Shown here: piece after piece, positions 48,334 through 57,511 of the stretch
Layout of the letters: the number at the start of each line of letters is the position of its first letter
Numbering within the stretch: the first letter of the stretch is position 1
NCBI RefSeq assembly: GCF_003259335.1
Contig: NZ_QLLL01000009.1
Coordinates: 186,001 to 250,000 of the forward strand
Length of the DNA stretch: 64,000 bases
Source of the DNA: Chitinophaga skermanii
GTDB taxonomy: Bacteria > Bacteroidota > Bacteroidia > Chitinophagales > Chitinophagaceae
Direction: 5' to 3'
Notes under the pieces: model-generated
What the model was told of the DNA's origin: nothing
What the model saw: the letters and a program-made list of their open reading frames with translations, nothing else
Databases searched by the model: none
Program-made: the position numbers and the translations under genes

Positions 48334-51300
48334 ATGAAGCGTCTATGCCATGTCTTGCTGTGTGCCATCCTATGCTTATGCGCACCTGCTACCTTCGCCC
48401 AAACGGTTGATTTTACAGCCGATAAATTCGAAGGTTGCGAACCGCTCGCCGTACGATTCACCAATCTTTCCAGTCCCGGTGCCATTAGTTACGATTGGAA
48501 TTTCCAATTAGGCGCCAATGCCACAGATCGAGATGTAGACAAGGTTTTCGGGGTGGCCAACTCCTATAACGTTACGCTTACCGTTACCTACCCGGGCAAC
48601 ATTACCCGCTCTGTTACGAAAGCTATTCGCGTACATGCCAACCCCATCCCGCTCTTCACAGTATCCGGTATTATTGGTTGCAGTCCTTACCAAGTAAATT
48701 TCCGCGACCAATCTCAACCCGGCTCCGGCACCATCACAAGAACTATTTGGGATTATGGCGACGGTGTTACAGAAACCGCCGTTAATCCCTCTCATATCTA
48801 TAATACACCCGGTTCCTACCCAGTTTCTAATATCGTTACCAACAGCTTCGGCTGTTCGAAAGGCTATACTTTACCCACCCCTATCGTGGTAAATGAAACA
48901 CCTCGCATCAATTTCACTGCCAGCAATAACACCAGTTGTACAGCGCCTTTAACCGTTAATTTTACTAATAGCGGTCCTCCCGGTGCTACCTATACCTGGG
49001 ATTTTGGCGACCCTGCCAGTGGTGCCAACAATACTTCTACCGCCTATAACGCCACCCACGCTTATAACCAGCCGGGCCGTTATACCGTAGTACTAAGAGG
49101 TACTTTGGGTAACTGTACAGCCGTGGAAACGAAATACCATTACGTAGTCATCCAACAACCGGTGGCTAATTTCGACGTGCCGGCTACCATTTGTGCAGGC
49201 CAAGCTTTTACGCTTACCAACACTACCTCGCCTAATCCAACAGTAGCCAACTGGACATTCTCCGACGGCACTGTTAGCACTGCTATCAATCCCACGAAAA
49301 CATTTGCCAACCCGGGCACCTATCGCATTACTTTGCAAAGCGGCACGCCGGGGTGCTTAAACACCACCTTTAAAGATATTACCGTTAATCCTTCTCCTGT
49401 AGCTGCTTTCAGTGCTACACCGCGGGTAGGCTGTAGCATACCATTCACCACCAATTTCACCAATCAAAGTACCGGGGCTACCAGCTGGAACTGGAACTTC
49501 GGCGATGGTGGTACATCAACATTAGCCAGTCCTTCTCATACTTATACCAACTACGGAGAGTATGATGTAACCTTGCAAGTACGCAATGCCGCCGGCTGCG
49601 TAAACACAGTAACACTCAACGATTATATCCGCGTCATTCAACCGGTTGTAAATTTTACTCCTTTCCCAAGGGAAGGTTGTTTACCATTTACTACTACGTT
49701 CACACCTAATATGACCGTGGGTGGCCCTATTGCCACGTACTTATGGGATTTTGGAGATGGTACCACTTCTACAGCGGCCAACCCTTCCCATACTTATACA
49801 ACTGAAGGCGTATTCACGATTACCCTTACGGTTACCACTGCCGATGGCTGTACTGTAACCACCACGAATACAATTCGTGCCGGTAGAATTCCCGTTGTAG
49901 CATTTGATGCAGATCCGAAGTTTACTTGTCAACGTTTTCCTGTACAATTCACCAACCAATCGGTACCACGTGGTACGGAGTGGACTTGGTTACTACCACA
50001 AGACAACGCCACGCTTACAGAAGAGAACCCACGCCATGTTTTCAACGAGTTGGGATACCACGATGTAACCCTTATTGTGAATAACTACGGTTGTATTCGT
50101 CAACTCACGAAAACCCAGTTCATTCAAATTCTTCCACCTATTGCGAACTTCGACCTAACACAAGATTGCGCTAACAAATTCCTCGTGCAGTTCAACGATT
50201 TATCGAACTTCGGTCCAAATCCACCAATTCGTAACTGGCATTGGGATTTTGGTGATGGCACTACTTCTACACAACAAAGTCCTGCTCATACATACGCTAC
50301 TACAGGCACTTACACCATTACGTTAGTAGTAGATAACGGTGCTTGTACATCGGAACACACAATGGATGTAACCATTATAAATGAAACACCGGTTATTCAA
50401 CCTAACATCAGCACTATTTGTGCGAACAATGATATCAGCTTTACCATCAGCAATATTGACCCTGCCAACATTCGCAATTATAGCTGGGATTTTGGCGATG
50501 GCACTACTTCTACAAGTGGTACCAACCCCGTTGTAAAACGTTATACAAGGGCCGGCACATACTACGTTGTATTAACGGTAACTGACAACAACGGTTGCGT
50601 GGTTCAATCGAACACGGTAACATTAACGATAACAGGAGCCTTGGCGGATTTTACGTTTAGCGGTAGAAACTGTAATGGCGATGATATTTTGTTCTCCGAT
50701 GCCTCGGCTACAACACATAGCAATGGGCTTATTCGCTGGGTGTGGGATTTCAATGATGGTTCTCCATTAGTTGTGCAAACTACGCCCGCGGTGAATTTCC
50801 CCCATGCTTTTGCACAAGACGGCACCTACAATGTATCGCTTACAGTGCAAGACGCTTCGGGATGTAACGTAACAGTTACCAAACCGGTACGCGTTATTAC
50901 CGTACGTGCAGCATTCGATTCCCCTAACCTAATTGCTTGTAAGCAAGCGCCTGTGCAGTTTAACAACCAATCGGCAGGTCAAAATTTGATATATCAATGG
51001 AGTTTTGGTGATACGAATACCTCTGTACAACAATCGCCTATTCATAACTACGCGCAAGCAGGCACATACGATGTAACGTTGATTGCAATTAACAATTTGG
51101 GTTGTAGTGATACGCTTACCCGTGCTGCTTATATCCGCGTACCCGATCCAGTAGCACATTTCAGCACACCTACAGATTTATCGATCTGCCCACCAATTGA
51201 AGTTATTTTCAACAATGAATCTACAGATGTAAACCGCGTGGAATGGGATTTTGGGGATAATAGTATCTCCTCTATTCTCAACCCGCGCCACATTTATACA

Positions 51301-53154
51301 CAAGGCGGCACTTATAACATTACACTTACGGTGTATTCCGATGGCGACTGCGTAAGTACATATGCACAACCCATTACGCTCCGTGGCCCAAGCGGCACGA
51401 AAAGCGTAACACCGAAAGAAGGTTGTGCCGACTTAACCGTCAACTTCAGCGCCACCTCCTCCAATGCTGTTAGCTACATCTGGGATTTCGACGATGGCAA
51501 GGTGAATATCACCACCACCGCTTCTATTCAACATACCTACGATAAACCTGGTAAGTATGTACCCCGCGTACTACTCGAAGATGAACAAGGCTGTAAAGTA
51601 CTTGCGGCCGGTAACGATACGATCGTTGTGGATAAGATTACGCCCGATTTCACAATGACCATGCCTTCTGCATGCGACTCGGCCTTGGTTACATTCAACG
51701 ATGCCAGCATCGCCTTCTCGAAAGATCAACTAAACGAGCCTTTAACATATGCTTGGGATTTCGGTAATACACAATCCAATACCGATACATCCAGCCGAAT
51801 GAACCCGCAATACTTGTATACTCGCGCAGGTACATTCACCGCCACTTTGCATGTTACAAGCAGGTTCGGCTGCGCAGCTTCCATCACGAAAGACCTGCTG
51901 GTAGAACCTCGCCCCGACGCTATTATTGCGCCCGTAACGCCGATTTGTGGTGGAGATACCTTGCGCTTCTCGGGCCGCGATGCTCGCAATTTACCAGGCG
52001 ATACTTGGTTTTGGAATGTAGATGGAGTAAGAACTTTCACCACCCAAGAAACACCGCGTATACCCTATATTTTGGCAGGTAATTATAATGTTCAATTTAT
52101 CGTTACCAACCAAAGTGGCTTATGTAAGGATACCGCCTATTTACCATTTACTGTAAATCCGGGCGTAAACCTCCGCGTAGCACCACAAAACGTAGCCATC
52201 TGCCGCGGTCAATATGTTACTATGTTAGCGCTAACTAATAATGCCAATATCACGTGGACAGACTACAATATCTCTTCCACGAACGTTTCCATGCCTATTG
52301 CCCATCCAGATATTGATACCACGTATTTTGTTACCGCCTCTAACGCTTTCGGTTGTACGAAAACCGATTCAGTGAAAGTACGCGTATCGCAACCGTTTAC
52401 AGTGCGTACCTCGGATGTGGATATCTGTGAAGGTCAACAAGCACAACTTCATGTTACAGGCGCCATTCGTTACGAATGGACCCCGGCGGCTAACTTAAGT
52501 AGTACCACCAGCGCCAACCCTATTGCTACGCCTACTTCCTCTGCACAGTATACGGTAACAGGATATGGTAACGATGCATGTTTTACCTCTACAGCGGTTG
52601 CTAACGTGAACGTACACACGAAACCTTTAGTAGAATTAGGAACAGATCATGTAATTCCGGCAGGTAGTCCTTTCAATATACCGGCGAGCTATAGCGAAGA
52701 TGTAGTAAGATGGGAATGGACACCCGTGCAAGACTTAGATTGTAGCACTTGTGGGCACCCTATTCTTACCCCGCGCTCCAACCAACAACTCACTGTAAAA
52801 GTGACCTCCCGCTATGGTTGCGAAAACGAAGACAAGGTAAATGTGAAAATCGTATGTTCTGCCAGCAACGTGTTCCTACCCAATACTTTTAGCCCGAATA
52901 ACGACGGGGTAAATGATATCTTCTATATCCGTGGTAGAGGTGTTAGAACAGTGAAGCTTTTCAGAATATTTAACCGTTGGGGACAATTGGTTTTTGAAAG
53001 AACAAATTTCAATGTAGAAGATCCTGCGGCGGGATGGGATGGTAAGTTTAAAGGCAACCTGTTAAATCCCGATGTGTTCGTTTATTACGCCGAACTCACT
53101 TGCGATACAGGCGAGCCATTGACTTTAAAAGGAAACGTTACTATTCTACGCTAA
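48334..53154 (+). CDS. giant PKD-repeat cell-surface protein with type B T9SS C-terminus
   Basis: The start is the ATG at 48334 because it opens a signal peptide (MKRLCHVLLCAILCLCAPATFAQ), giving 1607 aa. I count about 15 PKD-like domains, most with the WDFGDGTTST-type strand followed by NPSHTY and a GTY-x-V-T-L strand; three or four are degenerate. The last 90 residues are the gliding-motility C-terminal domain (SPNNDGVNDIFYIRGRG, FNRWGQLVFE, WDGKFKGNL, PDVFVYYAEL), the CHU_C/TIGR04131 signal for type IX secretion. Surface adhesin or motility role is inferred. PorP lies immediately downstream, the standard pair. Confidence 0.93.
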   Translation: MKRLCHVLLCAILCLCAPATFAQTVDFTADKFEGCEPLAVRFTNLSSPGAISYDWNFQLGANATDRDVDKVFGVANSYNVTLTVTYPGNITRSVTKAIRVHANPIPLFTVSGIIGCSPYQVNFRDQSQPGSGTITRTIWDYGDGVTETAVNPSHIYNTPGSYPVSNIVTNSFGCSKGYTLPTPIVVNETPRINFTASNNTSCTAPLTVNFTNSGPPGATYTWDFGDPASGANNTSTAYNATHAYNQPGRYTVVLRGTLGNCTAVETKYHYVVIQQPVANFDVPATICAGQAFTLTNTTSPNPTVANWTFSDGTVSTAINPTKTFANPGTYRITLQSGTPGCLNTTFKDITVNPSPVAAFSATPRVGCSIPFTTNFTNQSTGATSWNWNFGDGGTSTLASPSHTYTNYGEYDVTLQVRNAAGCVNTVTLNDYIRVIQPVVNFTPFPREGCLPFTTTFTPNMTVGGPIATYLWDFGDGTTSTAANPSHTYTTEGVFTITLTVTTADGCTVTTTNTIRAGRIPVVAFDADPKFTCQRFPVQFTNQSVPRGTEWTWLLPQDNATLTEENPRHVFNELGYHDVTLIVNNYGCIRQLTKTQFIQILPPIANFDLTQDCANKFLVQFNDLSNFGPNPPIRNWHWDFGDGTTSTQQSPAHTYATTGTYTITLVVDNGACTSEHTMDVTIINETPVIQPNISTICANNDISFTISNIDPANIRNYSWDFGDGTTSTSGTNPVVKRYTRAGTYYVVLTVTDNNGCVVQSNTVTLTITGALADFTFSGRNCNGDDILFSDASATTHSNGLIRWVWDFNDGSPLVVQTTPAVNFPHAFAQDGTYNVSLTVQDASGCNVTVTKPVRVITVRAAFDSPNLIACKQAPVQFNNQSAGQNLIYQWSFGDTNTSVQQSPIHNYAQAGTYDVTLIAINNLGCSDTLTRAAYIRVPDPVAHFSTPTDLSICPPIEVIFNNESTDVNRVEWDFGDNSISSILNPRHIYTQGGTYNITLTVYSDGDCVSTYAQPITLRGPSGTKSVTPKEGCADLTVNFSATSSNAVSYIWDFDDGKVNITTTASIQHTYDKPGKYVPRVLLEDEQGCKVLAAGNDTIVVDKITPDFTMTMPSACDSALVTFNDASIAFSKDQLNEPLTYAWDFGNTQSNTDTSSRMNPQYLYTRAGTFTATLHVTSRFGCAASITKDLLVEPRPDAIIAPVTPICGGDTLRFSGRDARNLPGDTWFWNVDGVRTFTTQETPRIPYILAGNYNVQFIVTNQSGLCKDTAYLPFTVNPGVNLRVAPQNVAICRGQYVTMLALTNNANITWTDYNISSTNVSMPIAHPDIDTTYFVTASNAFGCTKTDSVKVRVSQPFTVRTSDVDICEGQQAQLHVTGAIRYEWTPAANLSSTTSANPIATPTSSAQYTVTGYGNDACFTSTAVANVNVHTKPLVELGTDHVIPAGSPFNIPASYSEDVVRWEWTPVQDLDCSTCGHPILTPRSNQQLTVKVTSRYGCENEDKVNVKIVCSASNVFLPNTFSPNNDGVNDIFYIRGRGVRTVKLFRIFNRWGQLVFERTNFNVEDPAAGWDGKFKGNLLNPDVFVYYAELTCDTGEPLTLKGNVTILR

Positions 53155-53174
53155 CACAACAATTTGTGTCGAAC

Positions 53175-54197
53175 ATGAAAAAATTCATCAACATATTATT
53201 ACTCGTTTTGCCCAGCATTCTTGTGCATGGGCAAGACATCCATTTGTCGCAATTTTCTGAAACACCTATCCTCCGTAACCCTGCACTTATCGGCGTATTT
53301 AACGGCGATTACCGGGTACAGGCCGTGTATAGAAACCAATGGAACAGCATTACCATTCCATATCAAACAGGTACACTTAGCGGGGAGTTGAAATTCCCTG
53401 TCGGCAAAAACAACGATTACGTTACCGGTGGCCTACAACTCACCTACGACCGTGCCGGTACGTCGGCCCTACAAGCCACGCAAGTATTACCTGCAATCAA
53501 TTACCATAAATCGCTAAGCGAGGATAAAACACGCTATTTATCGTTGGGTTTTACAGGAGGTATTGTACAAAGGCAGTTCGATCCGCAGCACCTTACTTTC
53601 AATAACCAGTATACTAATGGTCGTTTCGACCCCAGTATGAGCACAGGTGAGGAAGGTCGCTGGCAAGTGGCTGGTTATACGTATTGGGATGCAGGTGTAG
53701 GCATGAGTTACAATAGCACGTTCAGTGAAAATGCAAACTATTATATCGGCGCGGCGCTGTACCATTTTAACCGCCCGAAAGTTTCCTTTTATGATGATAA
53801 AACGGTCACCCTACAGCCTAAAATTACGGTGAATGCCGGGCTATCGATGCCTATCGGGGAACGCACAAAATTGATTGCGCATTACAACCAAGTACACCAG
53901 GGCACCTATAACGAGTTTATGGGTGGGGCGTTATTGGGATATGGTTTGTTGAATGGTGGGTATGAAAGTGACCGTGGCTTTTATGGTGGTTTGTTCTTGC
54001 GTTGGAATGATGCCGTGGTGCCAATGGCGAGATTGGACATGGGTGCTTACGAAATTGGGATGAGCTATGATGTGAACATCTCGAAATTAGTACCTGCCAG
54101 CCGTGCCATGGGTGGCTTTGAAGTATCAATCGTATTTAAAGATTTCTTACAAACCAGGAGAAGCAGCGCCAATAGTACATCATGTCCGAGATTTTAG
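53175..54197 (+). CDS. PorP/SprF-family outer-membrane protein
   Basis: The 340-aa protein starts at 53175 with a signal peptide (MKKFINILLLVLPSILVHGQ). The mature start DIHLSQFSETPILRNPALIG and NGDYRVQAVYRNQWNSI are diagnostic of the PorP/SprF family. Beta-barrel features (alternating strands, GYGLLNGGYESDRGFYGGLFLRWND) follow. PorP partners help their neighbouring type B T9SS substrate attach to the surface. It begins 20 bases after the PKD protein's stop, so the two are co-transcribed. Confidence 0.92.
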   Translation: MKKFINILLLVLPSILVHGQDIHLSQFSETPILRNPALIGVFNGDYRVQAVYRNQWNSITIPYQTGTLSGELKFPVGKNNDYVTGGLQLTYDRAGTSALQATQVLPAINYHKSLSEDKTRYLSLGFTGGIVQRQFDPQHLTFNNQYTNGRFDPSMSTGEEGRWQVAGYTYWDAGVGMSYNSTFSENANYYIGAALYHFNRPKVSFYDDKTVTLQPKITVNAGLSMPIGERTKLIAHYNQVHQGTYNEFMGGALLGYGLLNGGYESDRGFYGGLFLRWNDAVVPMARLDMGAYEIGMSYDVNISKLVPASRAMGGFEVSIVFKDFLQTRRSSANSTSCPRF

Positions 54198-54224
54198 TAT
54201 CTTGACCGCCATAAAATCCCTACC

Positions 54225-55685
54225 ATGAAACGGCTATATGCTATGGCACTGGCATTTTGCATTGTGCAAACAGCTTCCGCACAAAAATGGAAAGCTGCTG
54301 TAACGCGCGCAAACAGTGTATTTTCTTATCAAAACGATCAATATTTCGAGTTCGATTCCAAGGAAAAATACTTTAGTCATGGTAGCTTACCATGGTCTAC
54401 GTACGACAATAACGCGCAAGGTGAATTGCTTATCAAACCCAATCAATTTCAATCATATACAGCCACCGCACATCGCAAGCAAACGTATACGCAATTTGAC
54501 AGTACAGCCCTTAGCCTATATGATGCTACTACAGCCACCTTCCTTCCCCGTACAATACAACAATTGGAGCAATACCCTTTCGTAATAGCCCAATACACCC
54601 CGAAGTATTTGCTGGAAATGATCTTGCAGCAACCGGGCAAAGTAAAGGCACATAAGCAGAAAGATGGTTTACACGTTACGTATGCGCAAGATTCGTTGAA
54701 TAGTTACGAAATAATCATAAAAAACAATAAAGTAACAGAAGCACGTTACCATTACACGCACGATATATTTGGCGATGCTACAACAAGCATTACTTATGCA
54801 CCCTATGTAGCCACCGCGGTTGATAAAAAACAAAAACCGGCCTATTACTCCCCCCTTACTACCACTTCGGAATTTGGTAAGGTGATGAAATCGACCAGTA
54901 TTAAGGCGGTTGACCATGTAAAACCGGTTGTGTCGCCATATGTGGATTCGAGTGTAATGAAAGCCATGGAAGAGGTGAATTACGAACCGGTGATTACGCA
55001 GTACCAGGAGCATATTTACTTGTTGGAGTTTAAAGGATCATCATCCCGTTCTAACTTAATCGAATTCAATGATTATTTTTTAGTAGCAGATGCACCGTTG
55101 AATACGAAATTCGGTGATGCTATTGTAAATGCGGCGAAGATGATTAACCCGGAAAAGCCTATCCGTTACTTTAGTTTTACCCATCACCATCCATGGTCGA
55201 TAGGTGGAATGAGAAGCTTGGTAGCAGCTGGTGCAACTGTATTTACTCATCCCACGAATGCTGCCTTTATCAATGAAATAGTCAACTTCCCACATACACT
55301 GCAACCCGATTCGCTCAGTATCCACCCGGTAAGCCTAAAAACAGAGAGCATTGAAACTGTTCGTACGTTAAAAGACAGCACCCTAGAAATGCAAATCATT
55401 CACATTGGTGCAGAAAGCGAGCATACAGATGATTACTTCGTGTATTACTTCCCACAATTACAATTACTCATCGAGGGCGACCTAGTGTGGATAGCCAACA
55501 ATGGAGATATGAAACCTGCCATTGCACGTCAAAAAGGTTTGTATGATGCGATTGTGAAAAGAAACTTGGCGGTGAAGAAGATCATGCAAAACTGGCCGAT
55601 CATGAATGATAACTACAAAGTGAAGAGCATGGTGACGTTTACAGAATTGGAGAACAGCGTAAAACTATTGAGCGCCAAACAGTAA
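54225..55685 (+). CDS. exported metallo-beta-lactamase-fold protein with degenerate metal motif
   Basis: The 486-aa protein has a signal peptide (MKRLYAMALAFCIVQTASAQ). A beta-rich N-terminal part (about 20-250) resembles the DUF-type domain before MBL folds. The MBL-like C-terminal half has THHHPWSIGGMRSLVAAGATVFTHPTN, where HxHxDH would be expected; the second half of the motif is PWS instead of SDH. Later ligands appear in HIGAESEHTDDYFVY and LLIEGDLVW. Hydrolase activity is doubtful. It lies 27 bases after PorP and may share its transcript. Confidence 0.72.
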   Translation: MKRLYAMALAFCIVQTASAQKWKAAVTRANSVFSYQNDQYFEFDSKEKYFSHGSLPWSTYDNNAQGELLIKPNQFQSYTATAHRKQTYTQFDSTALSLYDATTATFLPRTIQQLEQYPFVIAQYTPKYLLEMILQQPGKVKAHKQKDGLHVTYAQDSLNSYEIIIKNNKVTEARYHYTHDIFGDATTSITYAPYVATAVDKKQKPAYYSPLTTTSEFGKVMKSTSIKAVDHVKPVVSPYVDSSVMKAMEEVNYEPVITQYQEHIYLLEFKGSSSRSNLIEFNDYFLVADAPLNTKFGDAIVNAAKMINPEKPIRYFSFTHHHPWSIGGMRSLVAAGATVFTHPTNAAFINEIVNFPHTLQPDSLSIHPVSLKTESIETVRTLKDSTLEMQIIHIGAESEHTDDYFVYYFPQLQLLIEGDLVWIANNGDMKPAIARQKGLYDAIVKRNLAVKKIMQNWPIMNDNYKVKSMVTFTELENSVKLLSAKQ

Positions 55686-55718
55686 CAATACGTACTTTTA
55701 CGAAAATTTATATACACT

Positions 55719-56189
55719 ATGATACCAAAAGTAGGCACACCGGCACCGGCTTTCGAATTATACGATACTGAGAAAAACAAAGTATCATTGGCTGATTTTA
55801 AAGGTCAAAACGTAGTATTATTGTTCTTCCCATTAGCATTTACGGGTGTTTGTACAACTGAATTGTGCTCTGTAAGAGACAATATTGCACAATACAACAA
55901 TGCAAATGCGAAAGTTTTGGGTGTATCGGTTGACTCCATCTTTACTTTGGGCAAGTTCAAAGCAGAACAAAACTTGAATTTCCCTTTATTATCGGATTTC
56001 AACAAAGTAGCAGCAGCTGATTACGGTGCATTGTATGAAAACTTTGTGTTGGATATGAAAGGCGTAGCGAAAAGATCTGCCTTTGTAATTGATGGTGAAG
56101 GAGTTGTACAATACGCAGAAGTATTAGAATCGGCGGGCGACTTACCAAACTTCGCAGCGATTAACGAAACTTTGGCCAAATTGAACTAA
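55719..56189 (+). CDS. peroxiredoxin (AhpC/TSA, AhpE-like)
   Basis: The 156-aa protein reduces peroxides. The peroxidatic cysteine is in FPLAFTGVCTTELCSVRDN (PxxxT-x-x-C), with the catalytic Arg in the VAKRSAFVIDGEG segment. There is a second Cys three residues after the first (CTTELC), but no classical resolving Cys at the C-terminus. It has no signal peptide. It starts 34 bases after the MBL-fold gene. Confidence 0.93.
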   Translation: MIPKVGTPAPAFELYDTEKNKVSLADFKGQNVVLLFFPLAFTGVCTTELCSVRDNIAQYNNANAKVLGVSVDSIFTLGKFKAEQNLNFPLLSDFNKVAAADYGALYENFVLDMKGVAKRSAFVIDGEGVVQYAEVLESAGDLPNFAAINETLAKLN

Positions 56190-56249
56190 GCGGTAACGCT
56201 TTAAAAACGGTTAATATTCAAAAAATCGTTAAAATTTTGAAAAAATTTG

Positions 56250-56277
56250 TTGGCAAGTCATCTTTTTGGCTTGCCAA
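56250..56277 (+). terminator. intrinsic terminator after the peroxiredoxin gene
   Basis: TTGGCAAG pairs with CTTGCCAA around a 12-base loop and is followed by TTGTTTATATT. Confidence 0.65.
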
Positions 56278-56352
56278 TTGTTTATATTTATACTAACTAA
56301 AAACGGGATTATTTGATATAATATTTAAAAAAATTATTATCTTTGATTTACT

Positions 56353-56703
56353 ATGTTGAAAAACTCTACCCTTGTTTTGTTTATTATGCTTTGTGCTTTT
56401 ACGCTCCCCGCGGTAGCGCAGAACAGAACTTCCCCTACCCATTCGGAGGGCGGTAGCAAGTTTGTGAAACTTTACCCCAATCCTGCCACCACGAAGATCA
56501 ATTTCGAAATACAAACACAAAACGACAAAGCGTACGAAATTATTGTATACAACTTCTTAGGTAAGAAGATGGATCACTTAAAAAGCATTGTAGCACGCAC
56601 TGAATTACAATTAGATAATTACTATAGCGGCGTATACATCTATCAACTTCGTGATCGCTCTGGCGCTGTATTAGAATCCGGCAAATTCAACGTTGTAAAA
56701 TAA
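56353..56703 (+). CDS. signal peptide plus T9SS type A sorting domain only
   Basis: The 116-aa protein has a signal peptide (MLKNSTLVLFIMLCAFTLPAVAQ), about 15 linker residues, and then a complete type A C-terminal domain: VKLYPNPATTKINFEIQ, IIVYNFLGKKM, LDNYYSGVYIYQLRDRSG and a last strand ending in KFNVVK. There is no passenger domain. In T9SS substrates this domain is a secretion and LPS-attachment signal, removed by PorU. A protein made only of it may be a decoy, regulator or remnant. Upstream is an AT-rich promoter region. Confidence 0.85.
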   Translation: MLKNSTLVLFIMLCAFTLPAVAQNRTSPTHSEGGSKFVKLYPNPATTKINFEIQTQNDKAYEIIVYNFLGKKMDHLKSIVARTELQLDNYYSGVYIYQLRDRSGAVLESGKFNVVK

Positions 56704-57016
56704 TACCTACAACTTCCTAACAACCAATTATCCAAGTTACTTTACCATCTCATTACCACTTCTTTCATTACAACTTACTTATCTTCCCTATTACCTTCCC
56801 ATTCCATCTTCCATCTTGGGTAAGCATTATCGTCATTATCGTATCTATCCCACAAAGTCCGCATAATGCCGTCCCTATCACCAGCAATTGACCTACAAGC
56901 CAAACACGGATAAGCTCTATATATCCTCCCTTTTATCCTCGAGTTTATTGCTATTTACTAAGCACTTAACCTTATTGTACCTCCCCTGTTAATTTACTAT
57001 AAGTACAAAGTAACTT

Positions 57017-57092
57017 CCAAGTACTCTCCATGTAGTTTTCATGTAACTCCCATGTAAAATCCATGTAACCGCCATGTAAATCCATGTAGCTT
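57017..57092 (+). repeat. 11-bp-period CATGTA array, copy B (seven units)
   Basis: Units are ccaagtactct, ccatgtagttt, tcatgtaactc, ccatgtaaaat, ccatgtaaccg, ccatgtaaat (10) and ccatgtagctt. Period 11 equals about one helical turn. The same type of array lies at 24717-24781, in the same strand sense although the neighbouring hairpin element is inverted there. Confidence 0.7.
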
Positions 57093-57145
57093 CATCAATA
57101 TCACATCGATACAACATGTATGTACTATAGTATTTTACCTATCCC

Positions 57146-57197
57146 CCCTTATAATACCCTTATAATACCCTTATAATACCCTTATAATACCCTTATA
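57146..57197 (+). repeat. CCCTTATAATA tandem repeat (11 bp, four and a part copies)
   Basis: Four perfect 11-mers are followed by a partial CCCTTATA. Each unit contains a TATAAT-like core. A single related motif (TTATTATAGGG) lies near copy A. Confidence 0.75.
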
Positions 57198-57224
57198 TCC
57201 TCCCTAACTCCCCTAAACCGCAAC

Positions 57225-57377
57225 AAACTCCCACCAATAGCCCCACCACCGCCCTTCACCACAGTAGCACCAAAGCTCCATCGACATCCCGATAAAACGG
57301 CGACGCAGTCTTTCGCCGTTTTTCCTCCTTTCTTTGGTTACTTTCTTTGGAGAAGCAAAGAAAGTAACAAATAGGAT
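57225..57377 (-). repeat. structured dispersed element, copy B
   Basis: The reverse complement of this matches 24475-24625. Hairpin 1 (57337-57368) has the same GTTACTTTCTTTG / CAAAGAAAGTAAC stem. Hairpin 2 (57295-57321) reads, in element orientation, AAACGGCGA - AAGACTGCG - TCGCCGTTT, so one stem pair is G-C where copy A has C-G. The G-rich part is also conserved (GTGGTGAAGGGCGGTGG). Confidence 0.8.
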
Positions 57378-57454
57378 AATAGCTATAGCAACCTAACCGA
57401 TGCCCCACCAGGAAAATTTCCTTTCAACAACTCCCCCGGGATATACACCAACAA

Positions 57455-57486
57455 AAAAAGCCTTTCCCGGAAGGAAAAGGCTTTTT
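57455..57486 (-). terminator. intrinsic terminator after the rlmI-like gene
   Basis: AAAAAGCCTTT pairs perfectly with AAAGGCTTTTT around a 10-base loop, with T-rich sequence on the minus side, 26 bases from the stop at 57512. Confidence 0.85.
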
Positions 57487-57511
57487 CAACTATTTATTGG
57501 CCTCGCGGCTA

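Larger units (their letters stand above)
56704..57224. other. non-coding stretch with 11-bp repeats
   Basis: No gene is supported. It holds two separate repeat arrays (57017-57092 and 57146-57197) in a C/T-rich strand, then meets element B. The 56704-57010 part shows only pyrimidine-rich sequence. Confidence 0.55.

Noticed and set aside
49093..52043. Antisense frames in the PKD gene
   Set aside because: Repeated WDFGDGTTST-type codons produce periodic open frames on the other strand; they are not independent genes.
57017..57197. CRISPR-like array
   Set aside because: The units are 11 bp without spacers, and no cas gene is in the window; these are simple tandem repeats.
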